Below are positions 1 to 12,539 of a stretch of 64,000 nucleotides of DNA, piece after piece. Made by a program: the position numbers and the translations under genes. Position 1 is the stretch's first letter, and every line of letters starts with the position of its first letter. Origin of the DNA: Ophioderma brevispina (Eukaryota > Echinodermata > Ophiuroidea > Amphilepidida > Ophiodermatidae); assembly GCA_023653785.1 (NCBI GenBank), contig JAMKCH010001711.1, positions 36,270 through 100,269 on the forward strand. The letters are read 5' to 3'. A model generated the notes under the pieces. The model was not told the origin of the DNA. It did not search any database and saw nothing but the letters and a program-made list of their open reading frames with translations.

Positions 1-185
1 ATACACGGTATCCTATGGCATGTTATACTCTTTTACATAAAGGTGTACTGCATGAACACCAAAATCCGATTCATCTCTAAATTTGGAATTGAGCATTTTA
101 GGTGAGATTCTTAGTTCTAGATGACTATTTTATATTACACCAAAAATATATATTCGAAATCTTGAGTCAGCCTTTAAATTGTGAG
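1..185 (+). repeat. Dispersed repeat family A, copy 1 (cut by window edge)
   Basis: The sequence resembles 17,025-17,170 and 60,560-60,760 in the same orientation. All three share a block beginning near ACAGTATCCTAATGG or a variant, then TTTGGAATTGAGC, then a TTTTAGGT/TTTTAGTT stretch. Divergence is about 20-30 percent by eye, so the copies are old. No open frame or terminal inverted repeat was seen, and the family is unidentified. Confidence 0.6.
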
Positions 186-330
186 AAAAATATTGTGTTT
201 TTGATTTTTTGAGAAAAATTTTAATTTTTTAGGTTTTTTCTTTTTTTAATTTCAATTTCTAACGCGAGAATTTTATACATTTGATTCTCTTCATATGCCA
301 CATTTGGTAGGATTGAAAAGGTAGTTCCTT

Positions 331-505
331 CTACAACTGTTAAAAATTGTCGTAAAAAACGGCGTTTGACTGTCAAAACGTGCAAATAACTGTAAAAAAG
401 GGACTCGAAACGTACAATTAACTGTAAAAAGACGGCATTTTAACCTGTTGTGAGTACAGATTGCCAGTCAAAACGATGTTATTTTAAGGAACCTTTAACA
501 GTGTA
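331..505. mobile_element. Small MITE with imperfect terminal inverted repeats
   Basis: The left end begins CTACAACTGTTAAAAA and the right end, reverse complemented, begins CTACACTGTTAAAGG. The arms pair imperfectly over roughly 45 bp through a shared GTTTGACTG-like block. There is no coding capacity. The superfamily is unknown and no clear target-site duplication was found. Confidence 0.5.
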
Positions 506-1829
506 GAGAAATAATTATTAAGGTTGGTGTATCTTGTTTTCTAGACAAAAATATGTGCAATATTGACCAAACAATACCTATAGTACCAAACAATACCTAA
601 ATACTAATTTGTCAGGGCTAGCACCTACAAAATACAAATTTTCTTTTAAATACGTTCAAACCAATCTTATGGCAACCTACAACTTGAGAAAAATTATTCA
701 CAAAGTTTAGGTTTCCAGCAATTGTCCACTTTGCATTTCCAAGTTGGTGAAAAAAAGAGGAAAAAAAGCAGTTGAAAAAATAGAAATATCTCAAAAACTC
801 ATTTTGGGAAAAATTGAAAAATATATCTTCAAATCATTCAATTCCAATAAAATCTATCCATGTCACGTAGAGGTAGCGATAATAATGCAATACGGGAATG
901 GATAATTGTTAAGATATTAAATACCGACTAGGTTGGCGTGTAGTGGTAAATCGTCAATTAATCGTAGTGATTAAACTGTTCACTGTGCAAAAGATTGTTT
1001 TTATATATTTTTCTTCTGATAATAGCATAAATACATACGGCTATTGAGTGGGAAATGAAGTAAACGTTCCGTGAACGTGTGTAATAGGAAATACACGAGT
1101 CTATTCCGGATGACAAAAAGCGAATCTTTTCAATTAACCTCTTGATTGAACAAGCCTGTGTATTGCATTAATTCTGCTTACAAGCTCTGGCAGTGGCGAC
1201 ACAGCGAGTAAAAAAAGCGTAAACCCAAAAATAAATATATTAATCTAAAAAGTATGAATCACCAAAATTAGTTAAATTGCAAACCGTTATTAAACAACTT
1301 TTAAGTGCAAAATGAATTGCCTCTATAAACTATATTTAAACGAAATCGGTCTACAATCATCCTCAAACACTATCTAGTCATTTTTGAAAAGAATTTATTC
1401 ATATTTGGAATAGATTATCTTTAAACCCAGGGAACTTAGTAGATTTTTCGAATGAAAAGAAAAATCTACTAATATAAATGAGTAAGTGGTCTTGTCAAAA
1501 AATGAATAGATTCTGTTCAAAAGGAATGAATCTGTTACTTTTGAATAAGGCACCTGAATAAAAACAATGCATAGACCGACATCAATACATTGTCTCAAGT
1601 CAATACCACCGTTGGGGTTGTTGTTGTGGTTTGTAATGCGCTTCAGCGGCACATTGTTCTGGGTACTCGAGGATGTATCAGCTGGTCCTTCACGGTATCA
1701 ATGACTCTTTCATAGTTCCTCTGTGTCTGCAACAGGGGATACTGGGCATTGTATTCGCGTGGGTTTTTCCCACAAGATTAGATATAGTGCGTTTCCTTGA
1801 CTCTTCAAAGAAAAGATAGGCCCACTGCA
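506..1829. other. AT-rich stretch, no feature recognised
   Basis: Only short open frames occur here. The 85-codon frame on the minus strand at 1,395-1,652 shows no recognisable domain. No repeat copy elsewhere in the window was noticed. Confidence 0.5.
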
Positions 1830-2930
1830 CAAAACGAATTTCTTTACAACATCGTTAGATAATATTGGAAAAGCGCGCCACTGCTAATATAATTAACCTT
1901 AGTTGGGCATTGTATAGCGCTATACCATAGCACAGAAAGCTTGACCTTGAGCCAAATTCTCAAATTATATTTTCATGCTCATTTGCTCATAATAATTCGT
2001 AGACACTTAGTACAATTAGTGTTGCAATAGATCGAAGTCCATCTTAGCGAAAATGTCAGTGTTATAGTTCTGACATCGTCTTTAAAGCTTCTTGGACAGC
2101 TCAATTGGCACAGGCAAACCACAGTTCTTCAAAACATTTCCATCCATGGACATCGTTCCATATACCGTTTTGCGATAGTAGATTCATCCAAAAGCGACTT
2201 CCAAACACGTGACCAGATCGCTCCACTGGTCAAGAGGAGGTCTCAGTCGAAACGGACATGAATGGAGCTTAGTTAGTCTATGGAGCTCACACAAAACAGG
2301 AAAGGAGATAATTTCTTTTTACGTTTCAATTCACATTGCCGAATCACGGGTGGTGATTTAGAATGCTTCATGGGCTATACCACGATACTCGTGTGTATAC
2401 GCTTATCTCAATAACCATGATAACTCGTGGAAATAAACGATTAGATAGCTGCTGTGTGATACAAGAACATGGACACATTGATGTGAATATATGTATAGAT
2501 GTATAAAATAAAACTTATGTCATAGAGCAGCTATCGACTTTAATAAACGAAGATAATGGTACATCATCATTTTGCCGATCACCCCCGCCATCCCAGCATA
2601 AAAGATCGTTTTCGATGAATATACTATAGTTTCGATATTCCCTAATTCATTCACTTCACACGAGCTATCGGAACTTCGTGTCACAGCGCATTGTTCTTCA
2701 CTGATTGTACATGAACAACCCCGTGCAGTAATTGGTTGGAATAGATCCACACGACCGCACCATGCATTGTGTGGACGTCGTAATGTCACGTCGTGGCTCG
2801 CTTTGTTGGTGGGTTGAGGATTCTTTAGCGTGGATGCATGGAGAAGGGGGGGGCGGTGCCCGGCGGTAAACCTAGACTCCTTCACAAATATGGTTGATGT
2901 GTCCGTTAAAAGTGTGTTCGTGCAATGGGA
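1830..2930 (+). repeat. Dispersed repeat family B, copy 1, with an internal insertion
   Basis: This aligns in the same orientation with 44,890-45,560. Shared blocks include AAGCGCGCCACTGCT, GTTGCAATAGATCGAAGTCC, GAAAATGTCAGTG and GGCAAACCTAGA or its variant. Copy 1 carries about 440 extra bases (about 2,180-2,620) absent from copy 2, where the flanks are continuous; this looks like a later insertion. The 121-codon minus-strand frame (2,520-2,885) overlaps both repeat and insertion and is not conserved as protein between copies. The family is unknown. Confidence 0.6.
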
Positions 2931-3554
2931 TATTTAGCAAGTAGACTGTAGAAGTGAGATAGACGTGGTCCAAGAACGGGGAAAATTATTGGAGTATCCA
3001 TAATTTTCCCGAGAGCGGTACCATCACGTCCTCACTCAACAAAACCAGTGAAGGCCTCCCAAACACCGATACCTAAAAGTGTGAAGTGAGCTATCAACGA
3101 CTACATACATTCAATGGTGTCAGTTTGTTGATTATTTTTTCATTACGCGCCTGTTGTCACTCGGCGCAATCGGCGACATACCATCGTTCAAGATGATATA
3201 TACAATCCTTGTCAAAAGGATAAGATTCTATTAATTTGATTCGAGTTTTTACTTTTTTTATTTTTATTAAATATATTTGATAGGAATTCTATTAATAAAA
3301 ACGAATATTAATTTTTTAGTGTACAGGCACGTTTCAAATGCGATTTCAAAAAAGTGGATATAATCGTCTTCAAACATCACCGCGATAAAAAACTACCTTT
3401 AAAGGTTAAAAGTTAAAAGGTAATTATGAAAATGCAGCGTTCTGATTGGTCAGTTTAACTGCCCATATTATGCAATACAATAAAAATACAATAAAAACCG
3501 GGTCGCAAATGTGTTTTTTTTTTAATTATCAATATGTTTTAGGTAATAGAATAG
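2931..3554. other. Unassigned AT-rich stretch with one small hairpin
   Basis: A hairpin at 2,979-3,010 has arms GGGAAAATTAT and ATAATTTTCCC around a 10-base loop. Nothing else was recognised. Confidence 0.45.
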
Positions 3555-3710
3555 AAATAAAGGGTTTGCAGTATATTTTGGCATCATAATGTATCTCGGC
3601 CAGAAAAAACTTTAAAAATAATGAGATCGCTGGCGCCTCGCCCATCTATTATTTTTTCCGACCTCGGACACATTATTCGCCCATAAAAACATATGCATCA
3701 CCCTTTATTT
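3555..3710. mobile_element. Foldback MITE, about 156 bp
   Basis: The ends are AAATAAAGGGT and its reverse complement ACCCTTTATTT. The two halves pair imperfectly along nearly the whole element, including CATAATG...CTCGGCC on the left and GACCTCGG...CATTATTCG on the right. It is non-coding. Confidence 0.55.
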
Positions 3711-4531
3711 TCTTCATTCTTACTGTTGTTGAAAAAATCATAAAGACTTATGGATGTATTTGACGTTTACGTAAAAGACTTCTAGAAAAACAAACAACCA
3801 CACAAAAACAAAATTTTATATTTGTTTAAAAAAATAAACGAGAAAATCATCATGTTTCTTTCATTGTCTAATTCCATTGCGCATTGACTCAAATTTTGGA
3901 AGCTGTCATTTAAACCTAAAAACATTTCAGGCTAAATTAAACAAAAACTAAACTATGACACATTGACCCTTTCAATATTGTTGTAACATTTTATTATGAT
4001 TTAAAGCTAGTAGTTTTAGAATTTAATGACGCAAATTCAGTTGACACAAATGGTTTTGAAATTGTTTAATTTTAATTTGTAAAGTGTAACAAAACATTTT
4101 TAGTGCAGTAAAATTCTAGCACTAATAAACGTGCGAATGTATACACTTAAAAATACAAAATAATAAAATTTATCATTTTGAAATTATCTAGAAATTAGGT
4201 AAAATAAATTTCTTTCCATCTTTGCATTTAGAGAGAAAAAGTCAATATTGTTCCATTACTATAATACCACGCTGCTCAAAGGACCATTGTATTCTTTAAT
4301 AAAACAACTAACTTATTCCCACAACCACGTGCGTAATGCAGTCTCTGACAATATTGGTTGTTGTGCTAGCAAAAAAACATGAAAAACAAGACTACTTTCG
4401 CTTGCTCAGAGATTTGAGGATTTATTATTCTATGACACACGAGTAAAATATTGTTGGTGCCATTCTATGACACATTAAACACCAGCAAAGGATCCCAGTG
4501 CGATTCAAAGAGAATAGGGGAATACTAAATA
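3711..4531. other. AT-rich stretch, no gene recognised
   Basis: TATGACACATT-like words recur at about 3,953, 4,431 and 4,472 and again at 4,829 beside the next element. No open frame of note. Confidence 0.45.
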
Positions 4532-4828
4532 TACAATATAAAAACACCAGTCTCAATTAAACGATGCGTGCTGCATAAAAACTAGAACAAAAAAAAAAAA
4601 GTTTGGACACATAAAATGTATTTCAAGACAAGCAAGAGGTGGCACTCCACCAGACGAGAACCAGAAGCAGAGTGCCTCTCTGAGGCACTTCTGTTCTCGT
4701 GTGGTGAAGTTCCACCTCTTTGTTCTGTCTTGAAAAAGAACATTTGTCTAATAATAAAATCGAAAGTTTTTTCTGTTTAGGCTTTTATCCAGCCCACATC
4801 AGCTGAGACTGGTGTTTTTTATATTGTT
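4532..4828. mobile_element. Foldback element with about 145-bp arms
   Basis: The left arm starts ACAATATAAAAACACCAG and the right arm ends CTGGTGTTTTTTATATTGT. The central 115 bp (4,621-4,735) form a nearly continuous hairpin with stems of about 55 nt, pairing TTTCAAGACA...GAGGTGG with CCACCTC...TGTCTTGAAA. The outer arms are more diverged. A TATGACACATTA word occurs at the right border (4,829-4,840) and again about 55 bp left of the left border, so it is not a clean target-site duplication. No coding capacity. Confidence 0.6.
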
Positions 4829-5949
4829 TATGACACATTAGTCAAAAATTCTTTTTTTCTCATAATTTTCATCACCTTTACTTAAATCTTGACGTGTATA
4901 TGACTTCATAGTTTAGTCCTTTGTATATAATGACATGAAAGTTGTATTATAAGTTATAGTTTAAGAGGTTCGTGTTGTTAATTCGAGTTATATTGAACGC
5001 GGTGCATTGATTTCCTCTACACTCCAAGATAAAAGCCACAATCGGCAGTTGTTTTCCAACATTTAAAATACCTAATGTGTTTTTAAATTAAAGGCGTTTG
5101 CGCCATACCGACCAATATAATTACCGTTTTTCGTGAACGGACTAAAGCTGGTTAAAATTAATTTCAAACTGTTATTGGGATCCCGACATTTGTACCCCAA
5201 AATCTCACGGTATATATAAAAACTGAATTAGTTCTTACTTTACCCAACGACGTAAATATCACCCAGACCCGAGATTCTCCTGAAACGGCGTAAACCAACA
5301 TCAGGTGCCCACAAGTATATATAGCATATTCACTTCATTTTCATAGTTTGGGCACCACCATAATTTGGTTTGACGTATCGTCGTATTTGGCAAATCCTTA
5401 ATGCATATTTATGAGACACGCGTATTGTTCCGTTCGTCACACTCAGCGAGTGAAAACAACAATAACACCTGATGCCACATGCTATCACTCGTACTCAACT
5501 CTCTCTTTTCCTAAGCAAAAATTAACAGGGGTCTCGGGAGATTTTTTGTGGCATTAGGATGCCAGGATCTTTTAGATGTATGGTTTTTCTTCATCGATTG
5601 GGTTTCGCCTAATTATTGCATGAAAATCGGCATCAGCAATGGAACACTGGGGACATGCAACAACTGGGTAACATAAGTTGACCACAGATTTTTTTATGCG
5701 TGTGCTTGCTCAACAGTGACGACACGTGCGTGCTTACGCAGCAACAGAAACCACGGCGCGCTGTGTGTGAGAGAAATCGGTTACGGGCTTGGGCTATAAT
5801 TCCACAATACACGCGATTCCCCTCTTGGTATTATTCCAGCTCTATGGCTTTAAACACTTTTGCAAATGCTTCTACTAGCAGTGCAAAAAATCAACTTCGA
5901 CACAAATTGAGGGTAGGAGTAAGGCCAACTGTGAGTAAGGCCACACAAG
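4829..5949. other. Unassigned stretch
   Basis: No repeat copy, splice-consistent exon or domain-bearing frame was recognised. The 85-codon frame at 5,700-5,957 shows no known motif. Confidence 0.45.
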
Positions 5950-6780
5950 GTAGATAGCTATGTTGGGAGAGGGCAATGCAAATGGACATCAGGTGGATGG
6001 AATAATCCCCTCTACCGCTTGTGCACTCGAACTGCTGAATTCCTGACACTATGCAGATGCACTCCTACACCAGCCAATCTGAAGACATGGATAAACATGC
6101 TCTTGGACGGTGTGTTCTGTGTGCTATAACTGACAACTATGATGCATATATTCAACTGATGCCAGTACTCATTACGATCAGGGAAGGATAACTGGAGGAC
6201 ATGGACACAGTCTCGTGAGAATTGTCCTTCAGCTCATGCCAGACATCTATTCGAAGCAGAAACCCATCAAAAAAAGAGGGGATGACAACAAATAAAAAAC
6301 TGGCATAGCCTTAAGTCAGACAAGGACACTCACTATGGCAATGTTACCTGGCTGGGAGAAAAGAAGCAGGATGCTTCCAGAACATTAGAAGACTGGACGT
6401 GACGTGGGATGAAGACAAACGCCCATCATATTCCCGCCAGATATTCCCCCACGTCACGCAGACCAGATATCACCATCTAGCTCCAGCAAGAAGTGTTTTA
6501 ATTGAACACTGACATTACCGGCAGAAGAGAATATGGCACAAGCAAACACCGCTGACAAATAAGGAAATCAAGAAGCCACGGACTCGTACCAAGAATGCTC
6601 TACAAGCTCCCTAGACATTGTGTCTCACAGAAACAACAAGACATTTGGTAGTTGGAGTTAGTCGCACAACTACATATCCCGCCAGTGGAAGACTACAGGC
6701 AGAGACAGCATCGCAACACAATGCCTTGAATGGAGGCTTGCTTTTTCTTCGGAGTGTTCCAGCCCTATATCTTAAGGAAC
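5950..6780 (+). mobile_element. Decayed retroelement tail with PD...E-L nuclease-like motif, copy 1
   Basis: Frame-broken translation shows, in order, TPTPANLKTW near 6,070, RRPDITI near 6,457, then an E-H/T-L-T-LPAEEN block near 6,505. This order (xLPTPxNLxxW, RPDIxIxS, xIELTVPxE) matches, from memory, the region downstream of RT in non-LTR elements that end in a restriction-like endonuclease, common in marine invertebrate genomes. Stops and frameshifts are frequent, so it is dead. The same family occurs at 42,000-43,250. The assignment of the last part to a PD-(D/E)XK-type nuclease is inference. Confidence 0.45.
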
Positions 6781-7680
6781 TGGGCTTGATATTATGAATA
6801 CCACCAATACTGTGCAGTCCTAAACACGTTGATGCAAATCAAGCCAGAATGCGGCCACACCCGGCACCCGGTTTTCAATCTTTAAGTGTATGGAAACACA
6901 ATGTTTAATCAAAATCATTTTCGATGAATATTATTCGTCGACCAGTACATGGACAGAGTGAAATGAAACAAGTACATGTAATCAAGTATACTGCATGGAA
7001 ATTGGTTTACTTTGCAAACGGACGGTGGCTTGGTATAAAAGATAAAGTCCTGTCGGTTGCGGACGCAACGTTGCAAGTTGCAATTAAACAAATTTCCAGC
7101 ATTTAATTTTTCAATTTACCGTGGTTTAATAACAATATTATATTATCCGTGTGCCTGTTATACGATTTTGTACATGCAATTCTAAAAGTTAACAGGACAT
7201 AGCATTTTAAGGTGTTTGCAGCACCTTAAAAGTATATAATAGTCCCGCGTATATTGGAAGCCTATTACACAACTATCATAAGGCGCACAAGAAATGCTAA
7301 ACAAAAGCCAATGATATTTTTACTACTAAAATATAGAAAATACTCACTGGTGTACTTCATAATAAGACCCTTCACCGTAAAATACGCCGACTATAATCCG
7401 TTAAGTGCATAGCGATTCGCGAGCTAAGCCAGTGTGAAGCTCAATCGTACGTGGATGGAAGTATCGTCAGATACCCGCTGGTTAATGACTGCGTAGTTGA
7501 GTCACGCACAGCCATTTGGTCTGTCCAATAAGCGCCCAATTTCTCAAATTGGATACTATTGCGGCAAATACAAGTTAAGACCCAGCACTTTTTTGCCTGC
7601 TTGGTTTGATGTCAGTCACGCACGTTACTATTTGTGTTGCCTATTAACATGCAATAACATGTTTTAAGTTTATAATTTCA
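6781..7680. other. Unassigned stretch with one hairpin
   Basis: A 10-bp-stem hairpin occurs at 7,205-7,231, with arms TTTTAAGGTG and CACCTTAAAA and a 7-base loop. The 60-codon frame at 6,924-7,106 shows no known motif. Confidence 0.45.
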
Positions 7681-7681
7681 A

Positions 7682-7757
7682 TTCTCTCTCTCTCCTTCTC
7701 CCTTCCTCTCCTCCTCTCTCTCAGACTCTCCTCCCACCCTCCATCCCCCTCTCTAAA
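7682..7757. repeat. Polypyrimidine (CT-rich) tract
   Basis: About 75 bases of almost pure C/T on the + strand, mostly CTCTCT and CCTCTCC blocks. It is simple sequence; mirror-symmetric parts could in principle form a triplex. Confidence 0.7.
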
Positions 7758-7794
7758 TTGGATTTCAGACATGTATATAAATACGCAAAGGGGC

Positions 7795-8275
7795 GTCTGG
7801 ATTTCTGGGCGAAAATTATGTTTAATAACGCCTAACTAATGTCAGTTTCACAATCTTTGGAGTCGACTTACCTGAAAAGTGTCGTTGTATACGATTTTAG
7901 GTGCTCAGGCTCAAATTGTATTTTTTTTTCAAGATGGCGCCGGTGGCCGCCATCTTGGATTTTTGGGTAAGAATGATGTTGTAATGTCAAAGCAATATCA
8001 GCTTCGAAATCGTTGTGGTCGACTTATCCGAAAAAAAGTGCCTTTGTAAGCGACTTTAGATGCTCTGGTCCAAAACTACATTTTTCAAGATGGCGCCGGT
8101 GGCCGCCATCTTGGATTTTTGGGTGAAAATGACACCGGAAGTGTCCAAATTAACAATGTCAGAATCAGAATCCTTGCGCTGAACTAACCCGAAAAGTGTC
8201 TGCGTACATGATTAGGTACTCTGGTAGCCATTTTTCATTTTGGCCTCTAGCGAAATATGCCAGGATTTTTTGCGA
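7795..8275. repeat. Tandem repeat, about 157-bp unit, three degenerate copies with YY1-like palindrome
   Basis: Units begin near 7,795, 7,959 and 8,115. Two carry an identical inverted repeat: arms CAAGATGGCG and CGCCATCTTG around CCGGTGGC, at 7,930-7,957 and 8,086-8,113, exactly 156 bp apart. Read on the minus strand the right arm gives CCAAGATGGCGGCC, which matches the known YY1 core consensus. Other shared blocks are GTCGACTTA and GAAAAGTGTC. The third unit has lost the palindrome. Confidence 0.65.
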
Positions 8276-8639
8276 GGGACATGGGTTTTTTTTCCTTTCA
8301 AAAAAAAAAATAATGGTTCCATAAAGCCACAAATCAATCATCAAACCTTACTAGCCAGAGAATGGTCATGGAATTGAGGTTTGGGCCGAACTCTAAAGAA
8401 GAGAGTCTTGCAGAAGAAAACCTTGATCCAAGCTTTGTTATCATAATTTTGAAAGGTACGGTTGCCATTTTTAAATCTTCGTTGTATAGCTAAGGCAAAG
8501 CTTACCTCTTTAAATTTTAAATGCCTCATTCCAATACGATCTTTCGAGGATTCTAGTGCCGATATTTGACCAGAAGATAGTCAAGTTTGACAACTTGGAT
8601 TCAGTCAAATTTACAAGATTTCCCAGGCTCATATTGACG

Positions 8640-8920
8640 ACACACTAAAAATGCCGCCAGTCACAGCACCGAGCTCAAAAATGGGGTCAAAATCAAAATT
8701 ATGACCACAAAAGGGTAATTTCACACGATTTTTCACGAAATAACAAAAAAAAAAAACACAACAGTGGTCAACTTTGAACCCTTTTAGTCGGTGCATAGTT
8801 GACTCAAAACGGGGTCAAAATAACCCCGTTTGTTGAAAATATTTTAGGGTGTACAAATTCTCGTAAGATCATATTTTACTTCGGCACCTAGTCAACAGTG
8901 ACGCAGCATTTTTAGAGTGT
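8640..8920. mobile_element. MITE with ACAC(T/A)CTAAAAATGC termini
   Basis: The left end reads ACACACTAAAAATGCCGCC. The right end, reverse complemented, reads ACACTCTAAAAATGCTGCG, and pairing continues through GTCAC...GCACC. Length is about 281 bp, with no coding capacity. The interior repeats GGGGTCAAAA. Superfamily not assigned. Confidence 0.6.
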
Positions 8921-10200
8921 ATTAATCGTTTGAACTCAGCACGATTGAACTTAGACAATCTATGATGAATAAACTTAGCCTGTTAGGTTTATTTCAGCTC
9001 AGATCTAAGTCACCCAACAGGGAGATAGAGATCACTTCTAGATTGAGTTGAATATTGTTAAGGTCTATATATACCATTAAATATTGTGTTCCTAACTATT
9101 GATATAATTATGTTTTTTTTTTTTTTTTTTTTAAGTTTTTTGAATTTTTAAATTGTTCAATATACAAATATTGTTTATAAAAATTCAGATCGTTTGTGGC
9201 TATCTTCATTTACCATCCTGACGAAAAGTGTCACATCTCTTCCTAGAGGAAAGCATCAGCCTATGGCAATAATGGCATACTTTATATTAAGAAACGCAGT
9301 AAGTGATTCGTGTCAAAGTTTGAAAATTTAATAACATTCGAGCAGGCCAGTGAAAAATCGAAACGCTCTGTGGTTGGACTCGGAGCTGGATTATGGGGAT
9401 TAGACTGGAACCGTAACAACTCACACCTGGAATTTCACGATGTTGTTAGGAGATACGTGTAATGGTGTCCGGGAGAGTTTCACCTTGATCAATTGGTTTA
9501 GAAAGCGAAACTTTTGGTTTTAGCAGTATATCATTTTCTTTCATCATCTCCGTAGAACTTTCAATTAAATGTGAATTGAATACAACGCTGTTTTACCACA
9601 TGACAAAAAAAACCCGAAAATTTTCACCTCAAGAACAGGTCAACAGCGCTTAAATTATACATTTTCCAGAGTTACGGTTTTCTTTCAATTGATTTCATTT
9701 TGAATCTGTAACCATTTCAACGTAAATCTACTACTTGGCAAGTCACATATTTATTCTAGGCAAGAATCAAGCTAAGTCAACTGATATTTGCACAGAGTCT
9801 ATACCATGTGCTCTTACCTGTTCAACCGTATTAGCATTCGTGACCATTTTATGGTAACATATGGGTATGTTGTTTCAGTTGTCATATCTACTATTGTAAT
9901 GTGATTTTTCGTCTATTTATTCACCAAAGGATAGTCAGATCTATCCAAAAGGAAAACAGCAACAGCAATACAAACAACGTTTAAAACGTGGGCGTTAACG
10001 AACTTGTTCCCATATACTTTCATTGATTTGCCAAATCAGAAAAATAAAGTCATCAAAAATCAAGTGTGGCATAGTTTGGAACAATTATATGATCTAACAT
10101 ACTCTATTAGTGCGACTAAGCAAACCTATAAGGAAAATTGGAGATTGTCCCATTCATTACTGTCTACGACACTTACTACAACCCGACTCACATCTTGATC
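8921..10200. other. Unassigned AT-rich stretch
   Basis: Contains a long T run near 9,112-9,133. The 64-codon frame at 10,004-10,198 shows no known domain. No exon or repeat copy was recognised. Confidence 0.45.
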
Positions 10201-10245
10201 AACCTTTGTCTTTATGAGAATTACGACTTATCCTTCATTTTTAAT

Positions 10246-11248
10246 AAGGAAGGAGCAGAATATCATAGGGGGCTTATTTAAGGAATAGTTTACCTCCCAC
10301 TACAGAAAAGGTATGACACCTTTGGTAGTTAGTCTGGACCCTCTACATCAATGCTTAGGTAGGTAGTAACTCTCAAATTGTGGTTTAACTTTTTCAATAG
10401 GGGCCAATTTAGTTTACACAGGGGTCAAACTTTAAAATGCCCCAATCATGTGACATGTATGCCATTTGTCCATCGAATCATAGGAATTCCACAAATGTAT
10501 AGTTTTGTACCCCTACTACCTGGTTTGGAGTTATAAGGTAATAATGGCTAAATGGTTAAAAAAGGTCATCTCAATTTGGACACGGGTCAACATTAAAAGT
10601 AATCTGATCATATTTTAAAAATACTACTTGCAATTTATTGCTTATGATAGGACTCCTAAAAGGTATAGTTTTGTATATGTTAATCTTACTTACGGATATG
10701 GGTCGGGAAGGTCCAACACCAATTGGGTATGTTGACCTATGCCCTATTATTGGTCCCATAACCTGGTAACTATGCCATTGCAGAGGTACAAACTGTTTCC
10801 TTATTTGACTTATTAAGCTAGAGACCAACGTCTAAATCATTTGCAACAAAATTGGAGCAACTTCCAATTTTGATGACCCCTGTCAATAGAAATTGACCTT
10901 TTCATCATCATTTCACCATTTTAGCCATGTTTTACCCAATAACAAAAAAACAAACCTCCAAAATATTGGTCATAGATGGTACAACTTACAGTTTTGAATC
11001 CATAGACTAACGGACAATATGGCATACAATTTCAACACATGATTGGAGCCTTTTAAATGTTTGACCCTGTGTAAACTTAAATTGGCCCTCTTGAAAATTG
11101 ACACCACAATTGGAGAATACTACCCTACCTAGCGTTGATATAGAGGGTCATGATACTACCAAATGTGTCAAAGTCAACCTTTTTGTAGTGATGGGTAAAC
11201 GATATGTTTGACCTGGGTCAACCCGGCTCACTCCACTATACGCTATTC
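10246..11248. mobile_element. 1-kb foldback element, copy A
   Basis: The left and right halves are inverted repeats of each other along almost the whole element, with the symmetry centre near 10,744. For example CAAATTGTGGT near 10,376 faces ACCACAATTGG near 11,102, and TGGACCCTCTACATCAATGC faces its inverted counterpart near 11,140. A second copy in the same orientation is at 61,222-62,215. The element appears inserted in a family E repeat: the left flank reads ACTTATCCTTCATTTTT and the right flank CTATTCCTTCCCTGCAAATT, which are adjacent in other family E copies. No coding frame. Confidence 0.65.
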
Positions 11249-11299
11249 CTTCCCTGCAAATTTCAAATATCTGATTCTTCCGTGAATCCTGTAGTGCCT

Positions 11300-12530
11300 T
11301 TAAATTGTTTATCCAATCTAAAACAAATAGCTAACCATCGATTGCAATTTTTGAAAGGCGCGGCTCTTTGTTGGCTTAGCTGAGAGACGATCACAATGTC
11401 CCCCCCCCCGTATAGAAAAAAAAAAAAAAAAGAGGTAACTTGACGATCACCCGAGTAGCGTTATTTGTCTTGTTAGATCTAAGACCAATTTCCCCAAAAC
11501 ACAAGGCAAGGGTCCGATCAGTGATTTTTTGAAAAGTGTGAACTTTAAATTTACCAGTATCAAGTAAAGTTATTAAAATAAGCCCATCGTGTTACCAAAT
11601 GAGCGGGTCATCACTGATAGATAATGATACTAAAACCTCCTCCATTTCACACGCCCAATATCAGTTTCAGCATTCTCTGGAGTATAAAGTGAAAGACAGT
11701 GTCGGGTGAAATAACTCCTGCAAATGGGGATAGAAAGGATCCAACCACAAAACACAAATCATTGATTACCAATGTAAGTGGAGATTATTCACGCAATTCA
11801 AGAGGTTTGTAAGTAACACTATCAAGTTCAAGTTTATTGATGCAGGCCACCATAGTAACACTATCAGTGGGGTTGTCGTGATAGCTTTCTCGCTTTGTGG
11901 GCTGCTTCAACGTCAATTAAAGCTAATTAAAATATATGATATACATGCAGTTGGCACAAAAAGTATCTTGGCAGGTTTTTCGATCAATGTTGTTCCAAAG
12001 TCCGATAATTTTCAAAGTTTCAAAATATACATTTTGTTGCTTAGGTCTCGCTCTTTCATTTCATGTAAAAAAGGCTTGCAAAAATGGCTGAGATAGAACG
12101 CCCAAAAGACGAAAACCGCCAACCAAAAGTTGCACTTTATGGAGTTAGAATGAATTAGAAAGTATAAGAAAGAGACAAACGGCGGACGACTACGAAAAGG
12201 GAGAAAGAAGGAAGGAGATCTCGCATACCTAGTTGTTTTTAAGTAAAATAATAGCTCCTGCGATTTCTTGTCAAAAATGTGAACCGTTCGTGTCGCATTT
12301 TACACGGAGTGAATAGCACGAAACAGCATTTTCTGTTTTTTTATAGTATTATTTTAAGGCTTATGGAATGTGGGTGCTTTAACATTTTCTCAAAGCAAAT
12401 CTTTCAAACGTGATCATTTGTCATTATTTTGTAGCAAAATGTACCACAAATTTTGGCAAACTTAGCTTAACTTTAAACAGAAATTATTTAAAATCCTGCA
12501 GCTATCCAGACTATTAGTATAATTTTCGGG
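11300..12530. other. Unassigned stretch
   Basis: Contains a C9 run near 11,401 and an A run near 11,418. The 72-codon frame at 11,878-12,096 shows no known motif. Nothing else was recognised. Confidence 0.45.
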
Positions 12531-12539
12531 TTCTTACCC

